The notes under the pieces were generated by a model. That model worked only from the letters and a program-made list of their open reading frames with translations. It was not told the DNA's origin and did not search any database. DNA of 64,000 nt, from the NCBI GenBank assembly GCA_039519185.1, contig CM076847.1, positions 24,177,251 to 24,241,250 on the forward strand. The letters are read 5' to 3'. The stretch's first letter is position 1. Each line of letters starts with the position of its first letter. The DNA is from Astragalus membranaceus (lineage: Eukaryota > Streptophyta > Magnoliopsida > Fabales > Fabaceae). Shown here in pieces: positions 29,659-42,099 of the stretch. Position numbers and translations under genes: made by a program.

Positions 29659-32600
29659 AAAGTTTAGAGAGTCAAGCCTAATTTAATTAATTGCGAAAAT
29701 TTAGTGTTAATTTAATGTTTTATTTTACCCTCTTCTTTTTGTCTTACTTGTTTTTATCGCATATGTATGCTTTTTACACGATAATAGAATCTTAGAATAG
29801 AAGGTTTTATTTGTTTGTATATATGTATTGTTTGTTTTGCAGATTGTCTAACTTTTAAGCCTTGCTCCTACACACACTTCACATATACACATTATCACAC
29901 ACATGAGTGTAGTCCTACACCCGTACTCGAGTGCAGCCTAAGATTCGCACGAGGTTGAGTAGTGTTGGCCTTCAGGATGTAATCCTGTTTGGTTGTCATA
30001 AAAACCTCACCTAGAGTTTTATTTCTTTTGAGGATACTATCACTTCTGATAGTTTACTTATTGTTGGGATCAATATTCTTAAATGGGATCCTTGGCTCAA
30101 TGGACTTTATTTAGGACTCTGTAGAGCTACCTTTGAAAGATTCACTCAGTAGAAGGAATGATCTATTCTCAAAGGAACCCTTTTAGGACACAAACGAGCT
30201 TCATACCCCTATATTCAAATAAACACTCATGCATGTGATTTCCCTTTTCCAAAAAAAAAAACAAAAAACATAACCCTTTTATTTAATCAAGAAATCATGC
30301 ATTTATCTTTCCATACATTAAAAATCACTGCAAGTATCATGCATTTTTTTCCTTTCCTCACATGAAAAAAAAGTAGTTTTTTAGCCATATAATATAAGCA
30401 TCCCATTTATCATGCACCATCATTCATTCATAATCATTCACAAAAAATCATCATCGAATAGTGTAGGCATCACATAATTTGCAACATCATTATTATGAAA
30501 TACATGTTAAAAATATGCGGCATTCACACATCGTTTCACTCATATTGTCATCCTAGTTCAAATGCATCACTCCATCATTTTTTTAAAAAAAATTGTGTCA
30601 TTATTGTTGCATCATTCATCATCCAAAAATATATTTTGTGTAGAATTTCATTTTAAATTATAAATGACACTTTACATCATCTACATGTTGGATTGCCTCT
30701 AAAAAACAAAAACAAAAATCCTTTAAAATAGTTGGTCTTTTCAAGTGATTATTCCTTCATGCATTTCAAGCATTTGTAGTTTCATCATGTGTATCCATCA
30801 TCATGTGTTAGTTCATCTGTTACATTTTGTTTTATATTTAAAAAAAATATGAGCATACTTTAAAAAAAACTATTTGATGAGAGATGAGGGCAACCTAAGC
30901 AAAACTAAGGGCATAAAAACAAAAAAGGGCCCGTTAGGTTGAAACTCATAAAAGCAACCTAAGCAAAAATTAGGGCATAAAAAGAAATAAAGAAAAGAGC
31001 AAATTATAAAAATAAATAAATTTTTGTCCTTGAGTTAATATTTGAGAAAAGCAATCGCGATTGGAAATGAAGTTTGGCCATCTTTCTATATCCTAAAAAA
31101 ATCCTTTGCTACCCACTTTGAGCCACAAAATCAGAAATTGCTTTCAGTCACCCTAGACAAGGATCAATTCCATATATAAAGATGGTGTATTGCTTTTATC
31201 TGTTTATTCAGCTTAAAAGAAAGAGAAAGTGTATATCTAAAAAGAGAGAAATGAAATTCACGAGGCAAAAAAGAGGATTAAAAATCAATAAGTCTGAACA
31301 AAAAAAGCAGTAGAAATTGTGAGGTGATACAATATATCATTAAACACATAAGAGATCATTGTCATGAATAAACCCTCAAACACCTCTTTGGGCCTAATTA
31401 TTTTTTCTTTCATAAACCCCTAACCATTGGCCACGTTACAACCCTTAAAAAGTCCATTCAGATCAATGACTGATTGCTTCCATTTTCTCTTTTTTGTGAA
31501 GTTTTCATCTTAACAAAAACTCAAGACTATCAAAGTCTGTGGGATTTATCTTAAAGAGAACCAAAAGATTATACTAGGACCATCACCTAGATCCCAAAGC
31601 GGGGCATTCCCTTCACCCTTCACTCCACCTAAAATTGGAGAAATTCTCCCTACACCCATCTTATTCCCCTATTATATTCACATCCATAAAACCATAGAAG
31701 GGCAATTTCTCAACCCATTATCCTAGATACACCCTTTCACAATGTTATTGTAGTCGAGGCAACCTTGTCCTTGTAATAATTGGGGCAACACCAAACTTTT
31801 TGGGTTGAAGCAAAATCTCTTGCTTTTTACCTTTCATTCCAAATTCAATGCATTCCCAATTCATCATTTCCTCTACACCCCTAATTGTTGTCATCACTAG
31901 ACAGGGGAAAACTATTCAGTCACCGTCATCAGAAGTTTAAATTTGGGGTAGTCCCGCAATTCTTGGCTTGGGGAAAACCTATCTTTCATGAGCTTGGGAA
32001 ATAAACATGTCATTTATCCCTTCATGTGTCACACTGTCCATACCATAGATCTCTAGACCCTCAAGTTAACTGATTCATTTATCTATATTTTCTCTATTAT
32101 ACATGTTTATTAAATAATGCTTCAAACAGAGAGCACAAGTTAATAATGTGATACTGAAAATTCACTCAGTTTACTTTGTAGACCTAAAATTCAGTCATCA
32201 TGGGACATCATAATCAAATGGAAGACCAAAATAAACGAGCCCGCAAATATAGTCAAATGCTTTTGCACATCACTGTCTGTAGATAACAACCTTGAGACTG
32301 CCAAAGTTTGAGTGCAAATCAAATCTAATTTTTTCAAGGGATGATAATTTCAAAATATCCGCCTCTTTGATTCTCACAGTCTCGTATCTCATATTTTCAA
32401 AATATTAGTAATGCAAAAATACATCTTCCTGCATCTTCAATAAATCATAGCATAAATCATTCCACCATGCATTTAATTCCAACCTCAAACCATGCATTTC
32501 ATTCTACACATCACAACACTTGCACCAAAGCAATACAATTGCATTCATATCTTATATGCATTCCATAAACTTCAGCATCCATTTTCCGCCACATTTCAGT

Positions 32601-32681
32601 CACTACCCCACCAAACATCAATTATCCCACTTGCATACATGCATGCATACAATCAACACATCGAGCGTTGATCCCATATCA
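29659..32681 (+). other. Element H internal non-coding region
   Basis: About 3 kb without any credible coding frame. It contains a possible intron end (TGTTTGTTTTGCAG near 29842), GCCTTCAGGATGTAATCCTG, many CATGCAT-containing AT-rich stretches (30220-30560, 32400-32660) and short A or T runs. It fits the long non-coding leader of a Tat/Ogre-like or large non-autonomous (LARD-like) element. No gene is supported. Confidence 0.5.
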
Positions 32682-33025
32682 CACTCCAAATCGTAATGTT
32701 AGCACTGACTCTAGCATCGAACCCGACTAGAGAGGCGTGTTAGGGGAAGATCGTTCCTGGATTTCATCGGCCGTGCTAGGCCGGGTACCTTCGCTCTTTA
32801 AACCTGGGGATGAGGTGTTACCGTTTTTCGCCGGAATTGTTGGCGACCCGGGTCAGGAATGGGTGGTTGAATGTCATTCTTCAACTGAATACATGGCTAT
32901 GATCCCGCCCACTCTAAAAGTCACCATCTACGTGACCGTTCTTCGCAACATCGGGATTCAACTGAACACGTGGCTATGATCCCGCCCACTCCAAATCGTA
33001 ATGTTAGCACTGACTCTAGCATCGA
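32682..33025. other. 266-bp retroelement fragment between 39-bp direct repeats
   Basis: The 39-bp sequence starting CACTCCAAATCGTAATGTTA occurs at 32682-32720 and 32987-33025. Between them (32721-32986) is a fragment nearly identical to the antisense gene of G2 at 40247-40488 (frame LGEDRSWISSAVLGRVPSLF in both). The fragment repeats its own CTATGATCCCGCCCACTC block once more at the right end. This looks like templated filler DNA from break repair, not transposition. Confidence 0.85.
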
Positions 33026-34217
33026 TCCTTCACACCAATTGGTCTTTTAGACCCACAGTGGTCCTTCCGACCACCAGTGGTCCTTCAGACCCACAGAGGT
33101 GCTTTAGATCCCCAATGATCCTTCTTTATTGGTTTTCAATCGACTTAAAGTGTCATTTCTTATATTTTGTTTTTTCTTTAGATCAGCGCGTTGGATCCTT
33201 TAGTTCACTTCGGTTCAACGCGTCAAACGCCAACTTCAAGTTGCACCTTCAAATCACTGCGTGGCCACTAAGCCCGGTGGATCCTTTAATTCTTAGATTG
33301 CTATGCCCGCGTATGACATAGTGTAAATCCTTTGTGGTCAACATTTTAGTTCCAGATTTGATCATGACCCTCACAACCGTTAGGTTAATGATAAGCTTCA
33401 ATTTAGTGCATTTTTTGAGATATTTTTGAGTCATTCTTAGAGCAACTGAAAAGCCGCACTCACAGTAATTTATGTCTCCTCATTTTATTTCATTGTTGTT
33501 GATAATTATGGATAGCTAAATACTCTTCTAGGTCTTAGGTGAATTTTGCAAGTTTAGAGACATTTTTATGTTTTAATTTCATATTTTAATTTTCTGTTTT
33601 TATTTTAATTGATATTGTCCTATTAATTTATCACATTATTAGAATTAGCTACAATTTGCATGTTCATAATCAATTGATTGACCAGCGACCGTACTGCAAT
33701 TAGTTGGTGGATCTATAGGAAATTGGGGCTATAATTATTGCATGACCAAACCTTAATTTAGTCTTCCAATCATTCAACCTTTTTGTTTTTTTATGTTGTT
33801 TTTTTAATTTAAATTATTGCATGACCAAACAAGGGCTAATTTAGGAAAAACAATTTAATCGCGAATGACCAAACGGATTAATAGTTTTAGTAAAGGGATT
33901 GGAAATGAAATAAAAGAATGGAATTTAGGTAGAATTAGACATAGGGGAATCGAAGCTTGCAAGTGAAACCGTGATTCTATACCTCTCTCCAATAATTCAA
34001 TCTTGCACTTGAATTCTTGTTATTTGTTTCTTTTTATTTTGTTCTAGACTTGGAGTCATGAGGGTTTAGGGTTATTTGTTTCTTTTTATTTTGTTCTAGA
34101 ACCAAACTGGAGTCATGAGTGGTCAACTATCAAGTCTCATTTCTTTGTTATCTCATGAGGTCGTGCCCAAATTAATGGAGCAAACAAATGAAAGACTTGA
34201 AAGATTAGAGAAAAAAT
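33026..34217. other. Non-coding stretch before the chromovirus remains
   Basis: It opens with imperfect GACCCACAGTGGTCCTTC repeats (33046-33125), followed by AT-rich DNA. At 34015-34118 there is a direct duplication of about 53 bp containing TTATTTGTTTCTTTTTATTT and TTGTTCTAGA. No gene or LTR edge was recognised. Confidence 0.5.
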
Positions 34218-37200
34218 ATGGATGACAAATTTGATAACATAGAGAATCTGTTGTCAAAGATTAGTGATATGGTAGCACTAGCAACTCAGATGGCCCAAGA
34301 AACCCCTTATTCACAAACTAAGCAACACAGAGATAATATTCTTAGGAGTGATGAAGAGTTCTCTATGAAAGATAATCTAGAGGAAGAAGCTCTCAAGAAA
34401 GATGAAAAGACTCCTACTAAAGGGAGTCAAAATGAAACAAAAAATCTCGCTGGAGAGAGCATGTGTGATGAAAATGAGAAAGATCCATTGGTTCTTGATT
34501 TGGAGAAAAGGGAGAAAATTCGAATTCTCATAAAAATTGTTTTAACTATTGGTTCGAAAAAAAGATGGAACTCGGCGTTTTTGTGTTGACTATCGCGCCC
34601 TAAATGCTGTGACTATTAAGGATAGATTCCCTATCCCAACTATTGATGAGCTTCTAGATGATTTTGGGTTTAGCTATTCACCAAGATAGACTTATGCTCA
34701 GGCTATCATCAGATTCGCGTTGCGCCAGAAGATACGCATAAAACTGCTTTTAGAACATTTGATGGACACTACGAATTCCTAGTTATGCCTTTTAGGCTGA
34801 CAAACGCTCCCGCAACTTTCCAATAAGCAATGAATGATTTACTTAGACCTTTTCTCCTACGGTTTGTTTTAGTCTTCTTTGATGATATCTTAGTTTATAG
34901 CAACTATTTATTTTGATCACTTACTTCACTTGCGGCTTGTATTAGATTTATTACATACACATAGTTTTGTTGCAAAATTATCTAAGTTTGTGTTTGCAGT
35001 TGATACTGTTCAATATTATTTCTGTTAAAGGTGTTGCCTCTGATCCTGAAAAAGTGCAAGCTATTCTAGACTGGCCAGAGCCACGTTCACTCACGGCTCT
35101 TAGGGGATTCTTAGGCCTCACCGGATTCTATCATCGATTTGTCCGCCACTACGCCTCTCCCGCCGCTCCTCTCACCGATTTGTTACATTCGACTAATTTC
35201 GGTTGGGGTACATCAGCCAGTTTGGCATTTACAGAATTGAAAAATAAAATTACACAAGTGCCAGTGTTGGTCCTTCCAGATTTCTCCAAGGTCTTCGTGA
35301 TAGAAACTGATGCTTCCGCCATTGCGATTTGGTGCTGTTTCATCCCAAGATCGACACCCTTTGGCCATCTTCAGCAAAAAAATGTGTCCGCGAATGCAGG
35401 CAGCTTCTGTTTATGTCCGCGACAAGTATGAAGTTACTGAGGCAGTAAAGAAATGGCGTCAATATCTTATAGGGAGGCATTTTCACATTTTTACTGATCA
35501 AATGGGTCTGAAAAATCTTTTGGATCAAACTATACAGACTCCAGAACAGTAGAAATGGGCATCTAAACTACAAGGTTTCAGTTTTGAGATTTTTTACAAA
35601 CCTGGTAAAGCAAATCATGTTGTTGGTTATTTAAGCCAGAAATATTCAGATGCAGCCCTACTTCTCTCTGCAATCTCATCTGCAGTTCCAACCCCTATCT
35701 CTCAACTCAGGGATTATTACGCAACAAATGACAAGGGAAAGGAGTTAGTTTTGAAGAGCCAGTCAAATTCAGGAATGCAGCAACTATACAGTTTCAAAAA
35801 TGGTCTACTTTATTTTAAATAGAGACTCTTTGTACCTGATGAGGACGAACTGCGGTAAGCACTTCTCCGAGAATATCACACCACCGCTGTTGCCGATCAC
35901 TCTAGCGTGAAACCAACACTTGCCCGTCTATCTACATCATTTACTTCTCCATGGATCCACAGGGATCTCAAGCACTTCATCAAGCATTGCTCAATTTGTC
36001 AGCACAACAAATATCTGCCTCAGAAAAAGAAAGGGTTACTACAGGCCTTACCAACACCCAATCAGGTATGGGAAGAACTCACAATGGATTTTATAACCCA
36101 TGCATTTACCTGTTTCTTTCGGACATACAGTGATATGGGTCATCTGTGATCGCTTAACAAAGTACATCCACTTGATTGCGCTTCCATCCAAGTACACTGC
36201 TTGAGAGTTAGCCAAACGCTTGTCAGTCGAGATCTGCCGTTTGCATGGACTGCCAAAGACTATTATTTCAGACAGAGATCCACTCTTCCTAAGCTCCTTC
36301 TCGAAGGAACTTTTTTGAGTTCAAGGGACAACTCTCATGTACAGTATAGCTTACCACCCAAAAACGGATGGCCAAACTGAAGTGGTAAATCGCTGCCTTG
36401 AGGCATATCTGAGGTGTTTCGCTGGTGACCACCCACGTCAATGGTTCAAGTTTCTTCATCTTGCTGAGTACTAGCATAACTCCTCATTTCACTACAGTAT
36501 CCAAATGACGCCGTTTCAAGCCTTGTATGGTCGTCCTCCACCCTCCATCCCTGATTATGTGACAGGCTCAACAACCATCAACAATTTGCAGTCCACCTTG
36601 CAGCAACATCAAGCAGTATTACACACTTTGAAAGAAAACTTAAAAAGAAGTAGACAACGCATGATCACTAAAGCTAACATAAAAAGAGTTTCCTGTACCT
36701 TCACAACGGGAGATCTGGTTTTGTTGAAACTGCAACCATACAAGCATCAAACTGTAGTCCGAAGAACATCTCAGAAGCTGGCCAAGTGATACTTTGGCCC
36801 TTTTAAAGTCATTCGTCGCATTGGAATGGTGGCTTATGAGCTGGATCTGCCACCTTCATCTCGGATACACCCAGTGTTCCATGTCTCTCTGCTACGTCAT
36901 TACTATGCGATTTAGATTTATCTGAAGTTACCAAACGTTCTGCTTTGGAGGAGAAAACAAAGGAAAAAGGTGCAGAGAAAGGGAAGAATCTAGAGCAAAT
37001 GTTGAAGGACAAGTCAGAGGCAAAGAGAGAGAGGCGCTTTTTGGAGAAAAAAAATCTAATGGGAAGTGTATCTAGAAAGAGTGCAAATGAAAATGGTGTA
37101 AGTACCACCGTCCCTCATTTAACTCAGTCAGTTCCACTTTCCAACGAGCAAGTTGGTCCGTTTGATGGGGTCCTCGATTCCCAAGTCCCTCTGAATTCAT

Positions 37201-37710
37201 CCCCACCGTCCTTTCAAAACGTGATTGATCAAGTCAAAAGTCAGCAGAGTCACGCCCCTCGAGTTCCGCGTGACGCTCCACCAGCTGGCGCGCACTCAAC
37301 ACGCGTGGATCGTGCTGCTATGTTAGATCTCAACGGCAACATCCAGCTTACCTCTCAACCACTTGATCATTCATTGGATTCCTCTTTATCAACTCAGAAA
37401 GCAATTCCTCTTTATCAACTCAGAAAACAATTCCTGCGCCAGCCATCATTACTCCCTGCGCTTCGCTGAATGCGCCTAAGACTCCCTCCCCAGCGTCCGA
37501 TTTTCTTCCACCAGCAACGGCCAAATCCGCACCACGTGCCAACGCGCCCAAGACTCTCTTCCCAGCATCCGATTTTCTTCCTCCAGCAACGGCCAGATCT
37601 CTGCCACGTGTCAACGCAAACCTTGAGGACAAGGTTTCTGCTGGGCCGAATAATAATGATAGGCCCAAGAGAATAATTAAGAAGCCTGGTTGGCTTAAAG
37701 GCATCAAATA
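34218..37710 (+). pseudogene. Chromovirus-type Ty3/gypsy pol, heavily decayed
   Basis: In order: a gag-like coiled segment (MDDKFDNIENLLSKISDMVA, 34218-34589); the reverse transcriptase start (FCVDYRALNAVTIKDRFPIP, about 34580) to FDDILVYS (about 34880); a gap; RNase H-side motifs (RGFLGLTGFYHRFVRHYASP, 35100-35160); FSKKMCPRMQAAS and WRQYLIGRHFHIFTDQ (35360-35500). Integrase pieces are HPKTDGQTEVVNRCLEAYLR (about 36360) and MTPFQALYGRPPPSIPDYVT (36505), then the post-integrase PVFHVSLLRHY and a basic/proline-rich tail ending RPKRIIKKPGWLKGIK near 37705. Stops and frameshifts occur every 100-300 bp, and a large part of RT is deleted. Lineage (Reina/CRM-like chromovirus) is suggested by the MTPFQALYGRPPP motif and the short LTR. 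Confidence 0.8.
37471..37620 (+). repeat. 72-bp tandem duplication in the chromovirus C-terminal tail
   Basis: Two copies 72 bp (24 codons) apart start near 37478 and 37550, sharing CCGATTTTCTTCC(A/T)CCAGCA. In the coding frame this duplicates ASDFLPPATA. The length preserves the frame. Confidence 0.85.
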
Positions 37711-37722
37711 GAAATGCTGGGG

Positions 37723-37934
37723 TGCAATTAGTAATCCGTTGTTTTACTTCTTTTTATCATGTTAGTTTTCTTATGAAGCCCAGGGCCCATGATCTGATTC
37801 AGTAGCTTGAGAACCCTAACTATTTAAGTTTATTGTCTCTCCTTGAAAAGGGTAATGAAAAATCTATGCAGTTTAATTTTGTTATCTTCTTCCTTGCAAC
37901 TCTAGTTCTGATTTTAGCTTAGCTTAGTCTATCA
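37723..37934 (+). repeat. Probable short 3' LTR of the chromovirus
   Basis: It starts TGCAATTAGTAATCC just after the pol stop and a GGGG run, and ends CTTAGTCTATCA. The 212 bp length with TG...CA ends fits chromoviral LTRs. It contains AACTATTTAAGTTTATTGTC, a weak TATA. No 5' partner was found in the window, so this is tentative. Confidence 0.45.
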
Positions 37935-38233
37935 AAAAACTACATAGTTTTGAATTCTTCTACAATTTGCAGTTAATAAAAAGTGTAAATAAAAAGATTT
38001 TAGGAACTAACATTATTTTTCACAATTAAGTAAAAGGTGACCTTTTTTTGAAAGGATGTGTGGGGTGCTAATACCTTCCCCATGCATAATCGACTCCCGA
38101 GCCCAAATCTGGTCTCAAAGACCCTTATCCAACTTAAAGGGATTTATCAACGTTTTCCCTTACAATTAAACTTCGGTGGCGATTTCGTTTCAAATTTCAA
38201 AGAACCCTTTTAGGAATTTTTCGGTTGCTATAG
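37935..38233 (+). repeat. Element H second LTR end
   Basis: It matches the H LTR end at 29360-29635 (CAATTTGCAGTTAATAAAAAG; GGGTGCTAATACCTTCCCCA; GTCTCAAAGACCCTTATCCA). The similarity stops at about 38233 (TTGCTATAG), where the first copy continues into its PBS. It is read as the 3' LTR end of H, its upstream part separated by the chromovirus. Confidence 0.6.
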
Positions 38234-38882
38234 ACTGGCTTCAAGTATTACATGGGATTATATTCTAGCCTAAAGTGATATTTTTCAATTAGACAATTAT
38301 CTTCCATCAAGCTATCGAACAAAATGAACCAAGCCGAGATAACCAGCCTAATCGAGCTAACAAACTAAACCGAGCACGGATGGTAAACTACTTTTTTATT
38401 TAAGAGACTAAGCTAACTTGCTAAACCGATTTGTTTTCTACACTTAATCGAGTCGAGTTTGAGCCAAAAAATGGTTCATGTCGAATTCCAACCGTGTTTG
38501 AAGATGAACCATTTCTTATCGAGTTGAGTCTAGCTGAACTTGATGATTTTTATTGGGTGGAATGCTTAAACTAAAGTGATTGTAGAAGATATTAATGCCC
38601 ATTTATTTAAAATATCTTGTTTAGAAGATTAAAGTTGTTATTATAGAAAGATTTCCTTAGATTCTATTTCTTTGTGAGCCATTGATCTTGTTTGCGTTGG
38701 CTGAGATTAGAAACACCATTATTGTACAAATATCCATTGAGTAATTGAATGAAGGGAAGCTGAATTTATCCCAATTTTCTTTCCTTAGATGTAGCTAGCA
38801 TAGTAGTAGAAGAAATTTTATAAAATATGGTTTGCATATCCACACCTAGCGTACAATCAATGGTATATTGCAGATATTGTAC
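38061..38882. repeat. Duplicated flank S (left copy)
   Basis: From TGGGGTGCTAATACC to GATATTGTAC this 822-bp stretch matches 57022-57874, apart from a roughly 30-bp insertion in the right copy and scattered substitutions. It includes the H LTR end and 650 bp of unassigned AT-rich DNA. G2 lies between the two copies. Confidence 0.9.
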
Positions 38883-38883
38883 C

Positions 38884-39645
38884 TGAACCGGACTCTTCGC
38901 TGAGCGATCGGTCCCTTTGATGCAGTCAATATATCTGTGTTGATGCTAATTTGGAGACTCGGGCGAGGTGTTGAAGTCGCTCCTTTTTATGGGTTGGTCG
39001 CGTTCAGAGCTCCCGCGGGGTGTACCTGCGATGGCACTCCAACGCCCAAGTCAGTGGGGTGATATTCGAGTATAGTAACGGTATGTGTAAAAGCGTACCT
39101 AGCAGGTGATGTCATGGACTCTTTATATAGTACCAGGGGTGCTGCTGGCGACCACCGGGTCGCTATTGGGCCGCTCGCACAGGCGCAAAATTCTCTACGG
39201 GTCGCGACCCGATCCAAATCGACGTGCAATGCTGGTTGATTATTCGGCCGCTCGACCCGGCGCAGTATTCTTCGTTGGCTGCGGCCCAGTCCACAACAGT
39301 TGGCCCCCAGACCGAAGTCGTTCGTTGGGACGGGTTCAGGCCAAAGAGTTGCCGTTCTTTTGGTGGGGCGAGCTGCCTCTCCTTTGGTCGCCTGCGCTGA
39401 GGCGACCTGAATGTATGCCCGTTCAGCGGGACATGTTCGTGCCTTCGAGCGACGTGGCGTTCTGACAGAAATGATGCTCCGAAGGGACAGGCGTGACGTT
39501 TCGATGGGATTGACATAATGTTTCACGCTTCCCAAGGGGGGCGCGCAATGATGATGGTTCATCTTTCGAGGGATACCATTAATTCTGAAGGGGAAGAGTC
39601 GTGTCCCTTCGGGACCTGGCTCTCGCCTCCTATAAATATGGGACA
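38884..39645 (-). repeat. G2 3' LTR
   Basis: The plus strand runs from TGAACCGGACTC to TATGGGACA (762 bp). On the minus strand it starts TGTCCCATATTTATAGG, directly after the polypurine tract GGAATAGAAGGGGG, and ends GGTTCA. A sense TATA box (GGTACTATATAAAG, minus) lies near 39120-39135. Confidence 0.85.
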
Positions 39646-39675
39646 CCCCCTTCTATTCCTTACTTTCCTTTCCGA
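39625..39675 (+). promoter_or_regulatory. Plus-strand TATA box at the U3 edge, driving the antisense gene; polypurine tract on the other strand
   Basis: CTCCTATAAATATGGG (39627-39642) is a good plus-strand TATA box in the first bases of the U3 of G2. Transcription would start near 39660, just outside the LTR, and run into the antisense gene. The same 39646-39675 stretch is, on the minus strand, the polypurine tract for second-strand priming. Promoter use is inferred. Confidence 0.5.
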
Positions 39676-39951
39676 AATTCTTGCTCTGAGGGCGAGTTAC
39701 TTTCTCCGGCGAGCGACCGATTTTCCGGCTCTGGCGTGACCTAACTTCCAATCGCCTTATTCTGGTGATAGCCAGTGCGACCAATTTGTTTCCCATTCCA
39801 GGTACTTAAATCCTTCTTTAACTCTTAATTTAAATTGCACTTCTTTACCATTAACACGGGTGAGGAGGGGGTGTCGGGCCCGGGGTCGATCATGTCGCCC
39901 ATTTCCATAGGTCGTCTTTGATGGTCTGACTTTCATGCTCCCTTCTTGCAG

Positions 39952-42099
39952 GTTATCTTTCGTCATGGTGCGGACAAAGCTAGCCGCCCGCGTTCCCGGC
40001 AGCCTGCCGCCTTCTTCTACGGACCCATCCTCCAGTTCTCGCACGAATACGGATAAGACGGTCTCTGAGAGCGGATTTACCTCTACACCCCCGGCGGAGG
40101 GGTCCAATCGCATCTTTCCAGCGGTCGGCCTCCTGGGTATCCGAGGACGCTGAAGGTCCTTCTAGAGAAGAGGAAAGTCATGATCCACCTTCCTCCACCT
40201 CGGCTCATTCGGAGCGGGTTATCCAGCCGGTCGCAGGAAGAGGGGAACCCGACTAGAGAGGCGTGTTAGGGGAAGATCGTTCCTGGATTTCATCGGCCGT
40301 GCTAGGCCGGGTACCTTCGCTCTTTAAACCTGGGGATGAGGTGTTACCGTTTTTCGCCAGATTTGTTGGCGACTCGGGTCAGGAATGGGTGGTTGAAGGT
40401 CATTCTTCAACTGAACGCGTGGCTATGATCCCGCCCACTCTAAAATTCACCATCTACGTGACCGTTCTTCGCAACATCAGGATTCGCCCGCCGTTTACCT
40501 ACTTTCAACGCAATATTCTCCGCTATCTTTGGGTCGCGCCCTCGCAGCTACACCCGAACTCGTGGGCCTTTGTCAAGGTGTTCGAGCAGTTGTTGAGGGT
40601 GATGGGGCGAGAGTGCACTTGGCAGGCGTTCTTCAAGATTTTTGAAACGAGCAGGCGACCAGAGCTGGGAATTAATCGAAACCGGTGGGAGCATCTGAGT
40701 CTTAAGGCCCAGTCAGACTACAAGATATTCAAGCCTTTTTCTGACTTGCTCAAATCCTGGAAGTCCTCTTTCCTATAGGTGGTACTGTTTGTGAAGAGTC
40801 CCAGCAGATGGTTGGGTCGATGGACGCTAGGGGACGGATAACCAGCATGAAGTATCCCATAGCGTGGACGTACGCCCACTTTCGACGTATGCCCGCCACC
40901 TATAGGACCTATTGTCAGCTTATGGAGGAAAATGTTGATACTTTGAGACTGCTTGAGAACTTGGCCTTGTGGATGGAGGAAGGCTTGATCAAGTGTCACC
41001 AGTTAGTGAAAACGACCAACGATACTGATTTCAAAGTCGCTCTTGGTATGGGTAGTCGGCCCACTTTTTTTTTGTTTCCCGTATTCTTTGCTTCTTCGCA
41101 GGTGAAATGGCTAGTCTAGGTTTTTCTGAGTTGATGAAGAAAGCCAAGAAGGGAAGAAAGCCCCAGCCCGCCCCATCCTCTCCTGCTATTATTCTTTCCC
41201 CGGTTCCTGAGGACACCGTGGCTGCTGAAGGAGGGGAGAACAACACGCCCCTTGCTAGGACGAAGAGAGGTCGCACTCCTACCACCGTTGATCTAAACAA
41301 GGATGACCCTGCCCCTAAGAAGTCCAGGGCCCACAAAGGACCTCAGAAGAGTCCCGTCTCGGGGTTCGATCTGGAAGAGGTGTCTGAGGCAGACATCGTA
41401 AGCGGTTTTCACGAAGACCCCCTTCTGTTTGTTGCCGAGGTGGCCAAGGCTGGGTCTCGACTGATTGCCAAGTTGAAGCGTGGAGAAGTGGAGCGGACCA
41501 AAGGTAATATTCTCCTCGCCCAAAACTTATTGTTGGAGAGTGATAACTTAGACAAAACCGATAAGCTAATCCGTGCTTATGTTTATATCTCAGAGGTGCG
41601 GGAGGAGCTGGAGTCCACTAAGAAAAAACTACAAGAGTCAGAGGCCGCTCTCCAACCAACTGCCGATGCCCTCGCTGAAACGAAGAAGACGCTCTCCACC
41701 ATCACCCAAGAGCGGGATGGTGCCCTGGTCGCCTTAGCTGAAGCCAAGAAGATGGTACAAATTGAATCGGACAAGGTTAAGGAGCTGTCTGGTGAGGTTA
41801 GCGGGTTGAACGGTGAGGCAGCTGAGATGAGAAAGACCATTGAGGCATTAAGGAAAGAGCGGGAAGAGGCCGCTGTGGAATATGATCAGCTCGTCCAATC
41901 GACTGTTACAATTTTCCAGGGGCGGTTCAGAGAGGCTCTGGCTCAGTTGCGGTGTGTCTACCCGGACATGGAGCTCGACTCCAACATTATCAACTTCTCC
42001 CACTCCCATGTAGACGGTCGGATCATCCAACCCGCCGAGGAGGGCGAGCAGGGAAACGTCGTGGTGGAAGAGGTTGTTGTGTTTGATCGTCCTCTTTGA
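39952..42099 (+). pseudogene. Antisense gene of G2, putative gypsy-type transposon protein (PF04195-like) with coiled-coil tail
   Basis: Non-coding exon 1 (about 39660-39801, donor CCAG|GTACTT) joins exon 2 at 39952. ATG 39965 gives MVRTKLAARVPG and a Ser/Pro-rich start. The family core follows at 40263-40780 (PSLFKPGDEV, PPFTYFQRNILRYLWVAPSQ, LHPNSWAFVKVFEQLLRVMG). Exon 3 begins at 41102 after the intron 41046-41101 and is fully open to 42099. It holds a nuclear-signal-like basic region (KKAKKGRKPQ, RTKRGRTP) and a long coiled coil at about 41560-41895 (REELESTKKKLQESEAAL; heptad-rich to EALRKEREEAAVEYDQL). Damage: a frameshift near 40120, TAG at 40251, and a frameshift or stop near 40778. 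Function is unknown in the family. It runs tail-to-tail with pol on the opposite strand. Confidence 0.85.

Noticed and set aside
38987..39646. 219-codon minus-strand frame in the G2 LTR
   Set aside because: It lies within LTR control sequence with no family resemblance; GC-rich DNA keeps it open by chance.
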